Part shown: in pieces, positions 49,709 to 57,077 of the stretch
How positions within the stretch are numbered: the first letter of the stretch is position 1
Layout of the letters: each line of letters begins with the position of its first letter
Source: Aromatoleum toluvorans
Lineage (GTDB): Bacteria > Pseudomonadota > Gammaproteobacteria > Burkholderiales > Rhodocyclaceae
Reading direction: 5' to 3'
DNA length: 64,000 nucleotides
NCBI RefSeq assembly: GCF_012910905.1
Contig: NZ_WTVN01000005.1
Location: 1 to 64,000 of the forward strand
Program-made: the position numbers and the translations under genes
Notes under the pieces: generated by a model
The model's database searches: none
What the model was told of the DNA's origin: nothing
The model's input: only the letters and a program-made list of their open reading frames with translations

Positions 49709-50510
49709 CGCTCTCCCCACGCCCCGCTACGGCCGCCTGATCGGCGTGTCGCTCGGCCCCGGCGATCCCGACCTGATCACGCGCCGCGGCTGGACCGCGC
49801 TACAGTCGGACGCACGCTGGACCTATCCGGTGAAGAAGGCCGAGGAACGCTCCTACGCGCTCGACATCGTCGTGCGCGCCGGCCTGGCCGTGCCGGCCGA
49901 CGCGGTCGAACTGGTGTTCCCGATGACGCGCGACGCGGTGGCGCTGGCGAAAGCCTGGGCGCGCGCGGCGGCCCGCACCGCCGAACTCCTCGCCGAAGGG
50001 CGCGACGTCGCCTTCCTCGTCGAGGGCGACGCCTCGACCTACTCGACCTTCCGCCACCTCGCCCGCGCCGTGCGCGAGCTCGCGCCCGAAGTCGAAGTCG
50101 AGACCATCCCCGGCGTGAGCTCCTTCGCCGCCGCGGCCGCCTGCGCCGACCTCGCGCTCGCCGAGGAAGACGAAACGGTCGCGGTGATCCCGGCCGCCTA
50201 CGGCGTGTCGGTGATCGACCACCTCCTCGACGAATTCGACACGCTGGTGCTGATGAAGGTGAAGCCGCTGATGGACGAGATCCTCGACCTCCTCGAAGCG
50301 CGCGACCTCGTCGCGACGAGCTGCTTCGTCGAGAAGGTCGGCTCACCCGAGGAGCGCGTCGTCAAGGACGTCGCGAGCCTGCGCGGCGAGAAGGTCAATT
50401 ACCTGTCGCTGCTGCTGGTGCAGAACCCCAAGCGCGCGCGCGGCGAGCTGCGGCGCGGCTGCCGCAAGCGCGCGGCGGCGGCCGAGGCAACGACGGAAGC
50501 TGCAGCATGA
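49701..50510 (+). CDS. cobI: Precorrin-2/cobalt-factor II C20-methyltransferase
   Basis: A 269-residue uroporphyrin-type methyltransferase (CobI/CbiL). SAM site GVSLGPGDPDLITRRGW, ARWTYPVKKAEERSYALDIV, VAFLVEGDASTYSTFRHLARAV and TIPGVSSFAAAAA. The C-terminal 25 residues are Arg/Ala-rich and longer than usual. The stop overlaps cbiG (ATGA). Confidence 0.93.
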   Translation: MNDALPTPRYGRLIGVSLGPGDPDLITRRGWTALQSDARWTYPVKKAEERSYALDIVVRAGLAVPADAVELVFPMTRDAVALAKAWARAAARTAELLAEGRDVAFLVEGDASTYSTFRHLARAVRELAPEVEVETIPGVSSFAAAAACADLALAEEDETVAVIPAAYGVSVIDHLLDEFDTLVLMKVKPLMDEILDLLEARDLVATSCFVEKVGSPEERVVKDVASLRGEKVNYLSLLLVQNPKRARGELRRGCRKRAAAAEATTEAAA

Positions 50511-51280
50511 GCGCGCAACTGCCCTTCCCCAACGAACGCGTCGCGGTCGTCTCGATCACGAAGCACGGCATCGCGCTCGCCGGCCGCGTCGTCGCGGCGA
50601 TCCCCGGCGCCCGGCTGTTCGCGCCGGAGAAGTTCCGCGCCGAAGCCGAAGCCGCCGCGCCCGGCGCCGCCGCCTGCTACACCGGCAAGACCGGCGACCA
50701 GATCCCGGCGCTCTTCGCGGGCTTCGACGGCATCGTCGCGATCGTCTCGCTCGGCGCCGTCGTGCGCCTGATCGCGCCGCACCTGAAGGCCAAGGAACAG
50801 GACCCCGGCATCGTCGTGCTGGATGAAGGCGCCCGCTACGCGATCCCGATGCTGTCCGGCCACCTCGGCGGCGCCAACGCGCTCGCGGGCGTGCTCGCCG
50901 CGGCGCTCGGCGCCCAGGCGGTGCTCACGACCGCGTCCGACGCGCGCGAGACGCTCGCCGTCGACCTCCTCGGCCGCGAACTCGGCTGGACCTTCGACGC
51001 GAGCCACGACGAGATCGTGCGCGCGAGCGCCGCGGTCGTGAACGACGAACCCGTCGCCCTCGTGCAGGAAGCCGGCAGCGGCGACTGGTGGGCGCGTCAC
51101 GCCAACGGCCGCAGCGGTCCGCTGCCCGCGAACCTCAAGCGCTTCGAGCGCCTCGAGGACGTCGATCCGGACCAGTTCGGTGCCGTGCTGTGGATCAGCC
51201 AGCGTGATCTGCCCGCCGGCTGGAGCGAACGTCTCGCCGGCCGCCGCGTGATCTACCGCCCGCCGCAGGAGGCAGCGTGA
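50507..51280 (+). CDS. cbiG: Cobalt-precorrin-5A hydrolase CbiG (N-terminal and central part)
   Basis: A 257-residue protein that opens the lactone of cobalt-precorrin-5A. N-terminal AVVSITKHGIALAGRVVAAIPG and central IVSLGAVVRLIAPHLKAKEQDPGIVVLDEG, SGHLGGANALAGVLAAALGA are CbiG signatures. The C-terminal CobE-like domain of full-length CbiG is absent here and encoded by the next gene, overlapping by 4 nt (GTGA). Confidence 0.92.
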   Translation: MSAQLPFPNERVAVVSITKHGIALAGRVVAAIPGARLFAPEKFRAEAEAAAPGAAACYTGKTGDQIPALFAGFDGIVAIVSLGAVVRLIAPHLKAKEQDPGIVVLDEGARYAIPMLSGHLGGANALAGVLAAALGAQAVLTTASDARETLAVDLLGRELGWTFDASHDEIVRASAAVVNDEPVALVQEAGSGDWWARHANGRSGPLPANLKRFERLEDVDPDQFGAVLWISQRDLPAGWSERLAGRRVIYRPPQEAA

Positions 51281-51693
51281 CGGCCTCCCCCGGTCCCGTC
51301 GCCCTCGGCCTCGGCTGCGACCGCGGCACGCCCGCGCAGACGATCGCGCGCGCGATCGACGAGGCCCTCGCCCAGGCGGGTGCGAGCCTCGCCGACGTGT
51401 GCGCGGTCGCGAGCATCGATCTCAAGGCCGACGAAGCCGGATTGCTCGACGTCGCCTCGCGGCGCGGCTGGACCATCGCCTTCCACCCCGCGGCGACGCT
51501 CGCGGCCGTGCCCGTGCCGAACCCGTCGGAGACGGTGCGCCGCTACACCGGCACGCCCTCGGTGTCGGAAGCCGCAGCCCTGATCGCAGCCGGCACGGAC
51601 CGCACGCAACTCGTCGTCGAAAAGCACAAGCTGCGCGGCCCGGACGGCCGCAACGCAACGGTGTCGGTCGCCCGCATGCCGGCATCCCACTGA
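51277..51693 (+). CDS. cobE: CobE/CbiG C-terminal domain protein
   Basis: A 138-residue protein equal to the C-terminal part of CbiG or to stand-alone CobE: GLGCDRGTPAQTIARAIDEAL, VASIDLKADEAGLLDVA, YTGTPSVSEAAALIAAG and LVVEKHKLRG. It uses a GTG start overlapping the cbiG stop. A small overlap in different frames shows a natural split and not a recent frameshift, though only comparison would prove it. Confidence 0.91.
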   Translation: MTASPGPVALGLGCDRGTPAQTIARAIDEALAQAGASLADVCAVASIDLKADEAGLLDVASRRGWTIAFHPAATLAAVPVPNPSETVRRYTGTPSVSEAAALIAAGTDRTQLVVEKHKLRGPDGRNATVSVARMPASH

Positions 51694-51733
51694 GTTTCAC
51701 ACCCTGTCACACCATCAAAAAAGGAGAACCACC

Positions 51734-51919
51734 ATGCAGCAACAAGCCACCCTGCAAATCGCCCGCCCGAAAAGCGCCCTGCTGGCGATCGCGATGCCCG
51801 TCCTCACCGCCGTGCTGCTCGGCGCCGTGATCGTCTACGGCGTCGGCTTCAGCCACATCGCCGCGGCCCACAACGCCGCGCACGACACGCGTCACTCCAA
51901 CGTCTTCCCCTGCCACTGA
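51734..51919 (+). CDS. cbtB: Cobalt transporter subunit CbtB
   Basis: A 61-residue protein with one transmembrane helix (LLAIAMPVLTAVLLGAVIVYG) and a His-rich C-terminus ending HSNVFPCH, matching CbtB of predicted B12-regulated cobalt transport. AAGGAG precedes the ATG. CbtA follows 14 nt later. Confidence 0.88.
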   Translation: MQQQATLQIARPKSALLAIAMPVLTAVLLGAVIVYGVGFSHIAAAHNAAHDTRHSNVFPCH

Positions 51920-51933
51920 GCCCGGAGCCCGAC

Positions 51934-52722
51934 ATGCTGTTCCGCCGCATCGTCCTGTGCGCCCTGTTCGTCGGGGTGCTCGCCGGCCTGCTCGTGAGTG
52001 CCGTGCAGCACTGGCAGGTCATCCCGATCATCGCCGCCGCGGAAGTGTTCGAAGGCTCGGCCGAAGGTGCCGAAGCCGCCGAGCCTGCTGCCACGATGGC
52101 TCATGATCACGACCATGGCGCCGCCCATGTCCATGACGAAGCAGCCTGGGAACCCGAAGACGGCACGGAGCGGCATGTCTGGACCTTGATCGCCAACGTG
52201 CTGACCGCGATCGGCTTCAGCCTCGTGCTGATCGCCGCGATCACGACCTGGGAACACCTGCGCGGCGGCCGCGTCGCCTCGGCGCGCAGCGGCCTCGTGT
52301 GGGGCGCCGCCGCTTGGCTGTGCGTCTTCGCTGCGCCCTCGCTGGGCCTGCCGCCCGAGATCCCCGGCACCGCCGCAGCCGCCCTCGACGCGCGCCAGAC
52401 CTGGTGGCTCATCGCCGTCCTCTGCTCCGCGACCGGCCTCAGCGTCCTCGCCTTCGTCCCCGGCCGCCTGCGCTGGCTCGGCATCGCCCTGCTGGCCCTG
52501 CCCTACGCGCTCGGCGCACCGCATATCGACGGTGCCTTCGCCGCCTACAGCGACGAAGTGGCACGCCAGATGGAAGTTCTGACCGGCCAGTTCGCCATCG
52601 CCACCGCAATCTCCAGCGCGATCGAATGGCTTGCCCTTGGCAGCCTCGCCGGCTGGGCGGTCGCCCGCTGGGTGCGCCCGGCGCTCGCGACGCTGGGAAC
52701 CCCGGCCACCGCCCGCGCGTAG
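51934..52722 (+). CDS. cbtA: Cobalt transporter subunit CbtA
   Basis: A 262-residue membrane protein with about five to six hydrophobic segments and a His/Asp-rich loop after the first helix (AHDHDHGAAHVHDEAAWEPE), consistent with CbtA. The pair CbtAB is a predicted cobalt importer under B12 control. GGAG precedes the ATG. Its TAG stop is supplied by the first bases of a dispersed repeat (CGTAGGGCGG). Confidence 0.88.
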   Translation: MLFRRIVLCALFVGVLAGLLVSAVQHWQVIPIIAAAEVFEGSAEGAEAAEPAATMAHDHDHGAAHVHDEAAWEPEDGTERHVWTLIANVLTAIGFSLVLIAAITTWEHLRGGRVASARSGLVWGAAAWLCVFAAPSLGLPPEIPGTAAAALDARQTWWLIAVLCSATGLSVLAFVPGRLRWLGIALLALPYALGAPHIDGAFAAYSDEVARQMEVLTGQFAIATAISSAIEWLALGSLAGWAVARWVRPALATLGTPATARA

Positions 52723-52857
52723 GGCGGAAGAGCGAAGCGCCTTCCGCCGCATGGATAGTCATCGACGACACATGCGGCGGATAAGGCTCCTGCACCACAT
52801 TTGACACGCGACCGTCGGCCACCCGGCGGAAAACGGCGGGATTTCATCCCGCCCTAC
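52718..52857. repeat. Dispersed inverted repeat, copy 5 (between cbtA and cobJ)
   Basis: Starts CGTAGGGCGGAAGAGCGAAG, where the TAG is the cbtA stop, and contains CATGCGGCGGATAAGGCTCC. A second hairpin GGCGGGAT-TTC-ATCCCGCC ends in CTACG at 52857, 23 nt before cobJ. It lies inside the corrin operon and so may partly separate cobJ from the upstream genes. Confidence 0.8.
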
Positions 52858-52880
52858 GCCCTCAACACAGAGAGAACACC

Positions 52881-53846
52881 ATGAGCACAGGCAAGATCAT
52901 GCTCGTCGGGCTCGGCCCCGGCAGCGTCGAGCACATGAGCGGCCGCGCCCGCGCCGCGATCGCCGAAGCCGACACCATCATCGGCTACGTCACCTACATC
53001 CGCCTCGTCGCCGACCTCGTCGAAGGCAAGGAAGTCGTCAAGAAGTCGATGACCGAGGAACTCGACCGCGCGATCGAGGCGCTCGACCGCGCCCGGCAGG
53101 GCAAGAAGGTCGCGCTGATCTCGTCGGGCGATGCGGGCGTCTACGGCATGGCCGGTCCGACCTTCGAAGTGCTGTTCCAGGCCGGGTGGACCCCGGACTC
53201 GGACATCGAAGTCGAGATCATTCCCGGCGCTTCCGCGCTCAACACCTGCGCGGCACTGGTCGGCGCCCCGCTGACGCACGATTTCTGCGCGATCTCGCTC
53301 TCCGACCTGCTGACGCCGTGGCCGGCCATCGCGCGCCGCCTCAACGCCGCCGCCGCCGCCGACTTCGTCGTCGCACTGTACAACCCCAAGAGCGGCCGCC
53401 GCGCGCGCCAGATCGTCGAAGCGCAGCGCCTCTTCCTCGCGCACCGCCGCCCCGACACGCCCGTCGCGATCGTGAAGTCCGCCTACCGCCCCAAGCAGCG
53501 CATCGAGTTCACGACCCTCGACAAGATGACCGAGTGCGACATCGGCATGCTGAGCACCGTGCTGATCGGCAACTCCAACACCTTCGTGCGCGACGGCCTG
53601 ATGGTCACGCCGCGCGGCTACGCGAACAAGTACGACGTCGAGTCGGGCTCCACCCGTGACGGCGAAAAAGCCGGCCGCTCGCTGTCGACCGGCCTCAACG
53701 GCTGGCTCGAAAGCCTGCGCGAAAGCGGCGAGAGCGCCGAGGAGCTCGCCCGCCGTTACGCGCTGCCGGTCGACTACATCACCGCGGCACTCGCCGACGA
53801 GGTCGTCGAAGACGACACCGCCGACGAAGGCGAAGCGCTCGCATGA
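52881..53846 (+). CDS. cobJ: Precorrin-3B/cobalt-factor III C17-methyltransferase
   Basis: A 321-residue ring-contracting methyltransferase (CobJ/CbiH). SAM site MLVGLGPGSVEHMSGRA; TIIGYVTYIRLV, ISSGDAGVYGMAGP, IPGASALNTCAALVGAPLTHDFCAISLSDLL and VALYNPKSGRR follow. A C-terminal extension of about 70 residues after the enzyme domain is helical and charged. It overlaps the ferredoxin gene by 4 nt. Confidence 0.94.
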   Translation: MSTGKIMLVGLGPGSVEHMSGRARAAIAEADTIIGYVTYIRLVADLVEGKEVVKKSMTEELDRAIEALDRARQGKKVALISSGDAGVYGMAGPTFEVLFQAGWTPDSDIEVEIIPGASALNTCAALVGAPLTHDFCAISLSDLLTPWPAIARRLNAAAAADFVVALYNPKSGRRARQIVEAQRLFLAHRRPDTPVAIVKSAYRPKQRIEFTTLDKMTECDIGMLSTVLIGNSNTFVRDGLMVTPRGYANKYDVESGSTRDGEKAGRSLSTGLNGWLESLRESGESAEELARRYALPVDYITAALADEVVEDDTADEGEALA

Positions 53847-54232
53847 GCGCCCCCGCGGATATCCCACCGCGATCGGAGGGTAGTCCGGTGGGCGACGCCA
53901 CAAAGCCGAAACTCGGCAGCTACCGCCGCCACCTGCTGGTGTGCACCGGACCGCGCTGCACGCAGAACGGCGAAGCGCAGGCGCTCTTCGACAGCCTCGG
54001 CGAGACCTTCAAGGCTGCCGGTCTCGACCAGGGCGAACTGCGCGTCAAGCGTACCCGCGTGTCCTGCTTCGCCGCCTGCAAGGGCGGCCCGATCGTCTGC
54101 ATTCAACCCGATGGCATCTGGTACTACAATGCCATTCGGGAGAACATGCAGCGCATCGTCGATCAGCACCTCGTTGGCGGGCAACCGGTCGAGGAACTGG
54201 TTTTCCACCGCGGCCCCTCCGCGCCCTGCTGA
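53843..54232 (+). CDS. (2Fe-2S) thioredoxin-fold ferredoxin of the cobalamin operon
   Basis: A 129-residue protein with the four cysteines of a thioredoxin-like [2Fe-2S] ferredoxin: HLLVCTGPRCTQNG, then SCFAACKGGPIVC, with extra Cys nearby. Such proteins are often encoded next to cobalt-corrin genes and may donate electrons, for example to the ring-contraction step or cobalt reduction. Overlap with cobJ supports a linked function. A 9-bp hairpin follows the stop. Confidence 0.86.
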   Translation: MSAPADIPPRSEGSPVGDATKPKLGSYRRHLLVCTGPRCTQNGEAQALFDSLGETFKAAGLDQGELRVKRTRVSCFAACKGGPIVCIQPDGIWYYNAIRENMQRIVDQHLVGGQPVEELVFHRGPSAPC

Positions 54233-54237
54233 ACGCC

Positions 54238-54259
54238 GGCTCCGCCCATAGGCGGAGCC
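54238..54259 (+). terminator. Hairpin at the end of the corrin operon
   Basis: GGCTCCGCC-CATA-GGCGGAGCC, a perfect 9-bp stem 5 nt after the ferredoxin stop. It lacks a T-tract, so termination may be incomplete or Rho-assisted. Confidence 0.5.
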
Positions 54260-54270
54260 AATCGAATCTC

Positions 54271-54310
54271 CCATACGCATCCGTACGTTTTCCATACGCA
54301 TCAGTATGGA
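54271..54310. promoter_or_regulatory. Inverted repeat TCCATAC-N6-GTATGGA (copy 2) with a related half site
   Basis: 54291-54310 carries the same 7-bp arms and the same 6-nt spacing as the site at 34171-34190, with a different spacer (GCATCA). 54271-54288 (CCATACGCATCCGTACGT) is a weaker relative 21 nt upstream. The pair ends 60 nt before the start of the CoA-transferase gene, in the expected promoter region. Confidence 0.6.
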
Positions 54311-54370
54311 CGCGAGTATCATCGCGCCCGAATCGATTCATAGATAGTCGAAGTCAGGGAGAGGAAGGAC

Positions 54371-55666
54371 ATGAGCGTACATACCCAGTATCAGCAGAAA
54401 AGAATGAGCGCGGCCGACGCGGCCGGCCTCGTGCAATCCGGCGACACCGTCGTCGTGCCGACCGGCGTCGGCGAGCCGCCCGCGCTGCTCGAAGCGCTGT
54501 CCGCGCGCCGCCGTAGCCTCGAAGGCGTCGTCGTCAGCCAGATCCTGCCCTTGCGCAAGTACGGCTATTTCGACCCCGAGACGGTCGCCAACGTGCGCCA
54601 CAGCGCCTACTTCTTCGGCGGCGCGTCGCGCCCGGGCGGCCAGGCGGGCTGGGTGGACTTCATGCCCAACTACTTCTCCGAGATCCCGCAGCTCATCGAG
54701 CGCGGCCTGACGCCGGCCGACGTCGTGTTCTCGATGGCCTCGCCGATGGACGAACACGGCTATTTCGCGCTCTCGCTCGGCCCGGACTACACGATGGCCG
54801 CGGTGAAGAAGGCGCGCGCCGTGGTCCTGGAAGTGAACCCGAACGTCCCCTTCGCCTACGGCGACTGCCACGTGCATATCTCGCAGGTCGCGGCACTAGT
54901 CGAAAGCGACGCCCCGATTCTCGAAGTGGGCCTGCCGACGATCGGCCCGGTGCAGGAAGCGATCGGCAAGTACGTCGCCGACCTGATCGACGACGGCGCG
55001 ACGCTGCAGATCGGCTACGGCGGCATCCCCGACGCGGTCGTGATGCAGCTCAAGCACAAGCACGACCTCGGCATCCACACCGAGATGATCGGCGACGGCA
55101 TCCTGTCGCTGATCGAAGCCGGCGCGGTGACGAACCGCAGGAAGACGCTCAAGCCCGGCAAGATGCTCGCGACCTTCGCGCTCGGCTCGAAGAAGCTCTA
55201 CCAGTACATGCACCGCAACCCGACGCTCGAGATGCACCCGGTCGACGTCACCAACGACCCCTACTACGCCGCGCAGAACGACAATCTCGTCGCGATCAAC
55301 GCGACGATGCAGGTGGATTTCCTCGGCCAGTGCGGCTCCGAAAGCCTCGGCCCCTCGCCCTACTCCGGCACCGGCGGCCAGGTCGACTTCGTGCGCGCCG
55401 CGAACCGCTCGAAGGGCGGCAAGGCCTTCATCGTGCTGCCCTCGACGGCCAAGGACGACACCATCTCGCGCATCGTCCCGACGCTGACACCGGGCACCCA
55501 CGTCACGACCAGCAAGAACGACATCAACTACATCGTCACGGAATACGGCGTCGCGCAACTGCGCGGCAAGACTGCCAAGCAGCGCTGCGAAGCGCTGATC
55601 GGCATCGCGCACCCGGACTTCCGCGGGGAACTGCGCGCGGCAGCGAAGCGAATAAAGCTGTTGTAA
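54371..55666 (+). CDS. Acetyl-CoA hydrolase/CoA-transferase family protein (4-hydroxybutyrate or butyryl-CoA transferase-like)
   Basis: A 431-residue enzyme of the family I CoA-transferase fold. The N-terminal domain has GDTVVVPTGVGEPPALLEAL, and the C-terminal domain GYGGIPDAVVMQL, the presumed catalytic Glu in GIHTEMIGDG (E238) and GQVDFVRAANRSKGGKAFI. Closest by memory are 4-hydroxybutyrate/butyryl-CoA:acetate CoA-transferases, but the acyl group cannot be set from sequence. GGGAGAGGAAGG precedes the ATG. A candidate operator stands upstream. Confidence 0.85.
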   Translation: MSVHTQYQQKRMSAADAAGLVQSGDTVVVPTGVGEPPALLEALSARRRSLEGVVVSQILPLRKYGYFDPETVANVRHSAYFFGGASRPGGQAGWVDFMPNYFSEIPQLIERGLTPADVVFSMASPMDEHGYFALSLGPDYTMAAVKKARAVVLEVNPNVPFAYGDCHVHISQVAALVESDAPILEVGLPTIGPVQEAIGKYVADLIDDGATLQIGYGGIPDAVVMQLKHKHDLGIHTEMIGDGILSLIEAGAVTNRRKTLKPGKMLATFALGSKKLYQYMHRNPTLEMHPVDVTNDPYYAAQNDNLVAINATMQVDFLGQCGSESLGPSPYSGTGGQVDFVRAANRSKGGKAFIVLPSTAKDDTISRIVPTLTPGTHVTTSKNDINYIVTEYGVAQLRGKTAKQRCEALIGIAHPDFRGELRAAAKRIKLL

Positions 55667-55687
55667 GCAACACCTCGCACACCACCC

Positions 55688-55873
55688 CGCGGCGGGACCT
55701 TCGCCCGCCGGGCTGTCGTGAGCGCCGGTGTGTTCGGGGTTGCGGGGGAAACAAGGCGACGCATGTCTGAGGCCGCGTAGCGGCCGAGTTTGCGTCGCCG
55801 CCCCCGCGGCCCCGAACACGCCGGGAAGCCGAAGGCCGCGAGCGTCTGCCCGCCGGGTGAAGGTCCCGCCGCG
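55688..55873. repeat. 186-nt nested long inverted repeat
   Basis: Outer arms of 15 bp are perfect (CGCGGCGGGACCTTC at 55688-55702; its complement at 55859-55873). Inside are arms of about 23 bp (55725-55748 with 55801-55823, two to three mismatches), then GGCGACGCA/TGCGTCGCC (55755-55763/55791-55799) and a tip GGCCG-CGTAG-CGGCC (55771-55785). Transcribed from either strand it would form one long rod. It lies between the CoA-transferase and dinB genes; no coding signal is seen. Confidence 0.85.
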
Positions 55874-55933
55874 CCCCCAACGGCCCGAGATGCCGCAAAA
55901 TATCGCCGTCTCAACGGCCCTCCCGCGCGTCCC

Positions 55934-57073
55934 ATGCAACGCCGCATCGCCCACCTCGACATGGACGCCTTCTTCGCGTCCGTCGAACTCCTGCGCTACC
56001 CGCAACTCGCCGGCCTGCCCGTCGTCGTGGGCGGACGGCGCGGTACGCTCGCGGGCGACCGCATCGAAGACTTCCCGCGCCTGCGCGACTACGTCGGCCG
56101 CGGCGTCGCCACCACCGCGACCTACCCCGCGCGCGCGCTCGGCGTGCATTCCGGCATCGGACTGATGAAGGCCGCCGCGCTCGCCCCTGACGCCATCCTG
56201 CTGCCGGCCAACTTCGACGACTACATCCGCTATTCGCGCCTATTCAAGGCCGCGGTCGCCGAGATCGCCCCGCTGATCGAGGACCGCGGCATCGACGAGA
56301 TCTACATCGACCTCACCGACGTGCCCGGCGAGACGGTCGAACTCGCACAGCGCCTCAAGGACGCCGTGCGCGCCGCGACCGGACTCGTCTGCTCGATCGG
56401 CGTCACCCCCAACAAGCTGCTGTCGAAGATCGCCTCCGACCTGCAGAAGCCCGACGGCCTCACCGTGCTCGACTACGCCGACATCCCTGCGCGCATCTGG
56501 CCGCTCGCCGCGCGCAAGATCAACGGCATCGGCCCGCGCGCGGGCGAAAAGCTCGACGCGATGGGCATCCACACCATCGGCGAGCTCGCCGCCGCGGCGC
56601 CCGAAAGCCTGATAGCGGAATTCGGCCAGCACTACGGCCACTGGCTCACGGAAGTCGCGCACGGCCGCGACGAGCGCCCGGTCGTGACGGAACGCGAAAC
56701 GAAGTCGGTCAGCCGCGAGACCACCTTCGAACGCGATCTCGACGTGCGCGCCGACCGCGACACGCTCACCGAGATCCTCGTGAAACTGTGCGAGCGTGTC
56801 GCCGGCGACCTCAAACGCAAGGGCTATGTCGGCCGCACGATCGGCCTCAAGCTGCGCTACGACGATTTCCGCACCGTGACGCGCGACCTCACGATCGAGC
56901 ACGCGACCGACGACGCGCCGGCGATCCTCGCCGCGGTGCGCAGCTGCCTCAAGCGCGTGCCGCTCGACCGCCGCCTGCGCCTGCTCGGGGTGCGCGTCGG
57001 CACGCTCGCGCCGCCCGGCGAGGCCGGTCCCCGCCCGCCGCAGCCGGGCGAGAACCTGCGCCTTTTCGATTGA
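55934..57073 (+). CDS. dinB: DNA polymerase IV (Y family)
   Basis: A 379-residue translesion DNA polymerase. Metal-binding acids are in HLDMDAFFASVE and GIDEIYIDL, the helix-hairpin-helix is KINGIGPRAGEKLDAMGI, and the little-finger domain has VSRETTFERDL. The usual SIDEAYLD reads GIDEIYIDL, and the finger region has the longer GTLAGDRIEDFPRLRDYVGRG, so it belongs to a divergent branch. The ATG at 55934 begins the conserved MQRRIAHLDMD. It converges with the next gene, 4 nt away. Confidence 0.9.
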   Translation: MQRRIAHLDMDAFFASVELLRYPQLAGLPVVVGGRRGTLAGDRIEDFPRLRDYVGRGVATTATYPARALGVHSGIGLMKAAALAPDAILLPANFDDYIRYSRLFKAAVAEIAPLIEDRGIDEIYIDLTDVPGETVELAQRLKDAVRAATGLVCSIGVTPNKLLSKIASDLQKPDGLTVLDYADIPARIWPLAARKINGIGPRAGEKLDAMGIHTIGELAAAAPESLIAEFGQHYGHWLTEVAHGRDERPVVTERETKSVSRETTFERDLDVRADRDTLTEILVKLCERVAGDLKRKGYVGRTIGLKLRYDDFRTVTRDLTIEHATDDAPAILAAVRSCLKRVPLDRRLRLLGVRVGTLAPPGEAGPRPPQPGENLRLFD

Positions 57074-57077
57074 AGGC

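Noticed and set aside
51277-51693. Frameshifted CbiG
   Set aside because: The split into CbiG and CobE has a clean GTGA overlap and complete domains on both sides, so it looks natural and not like a broken gene.
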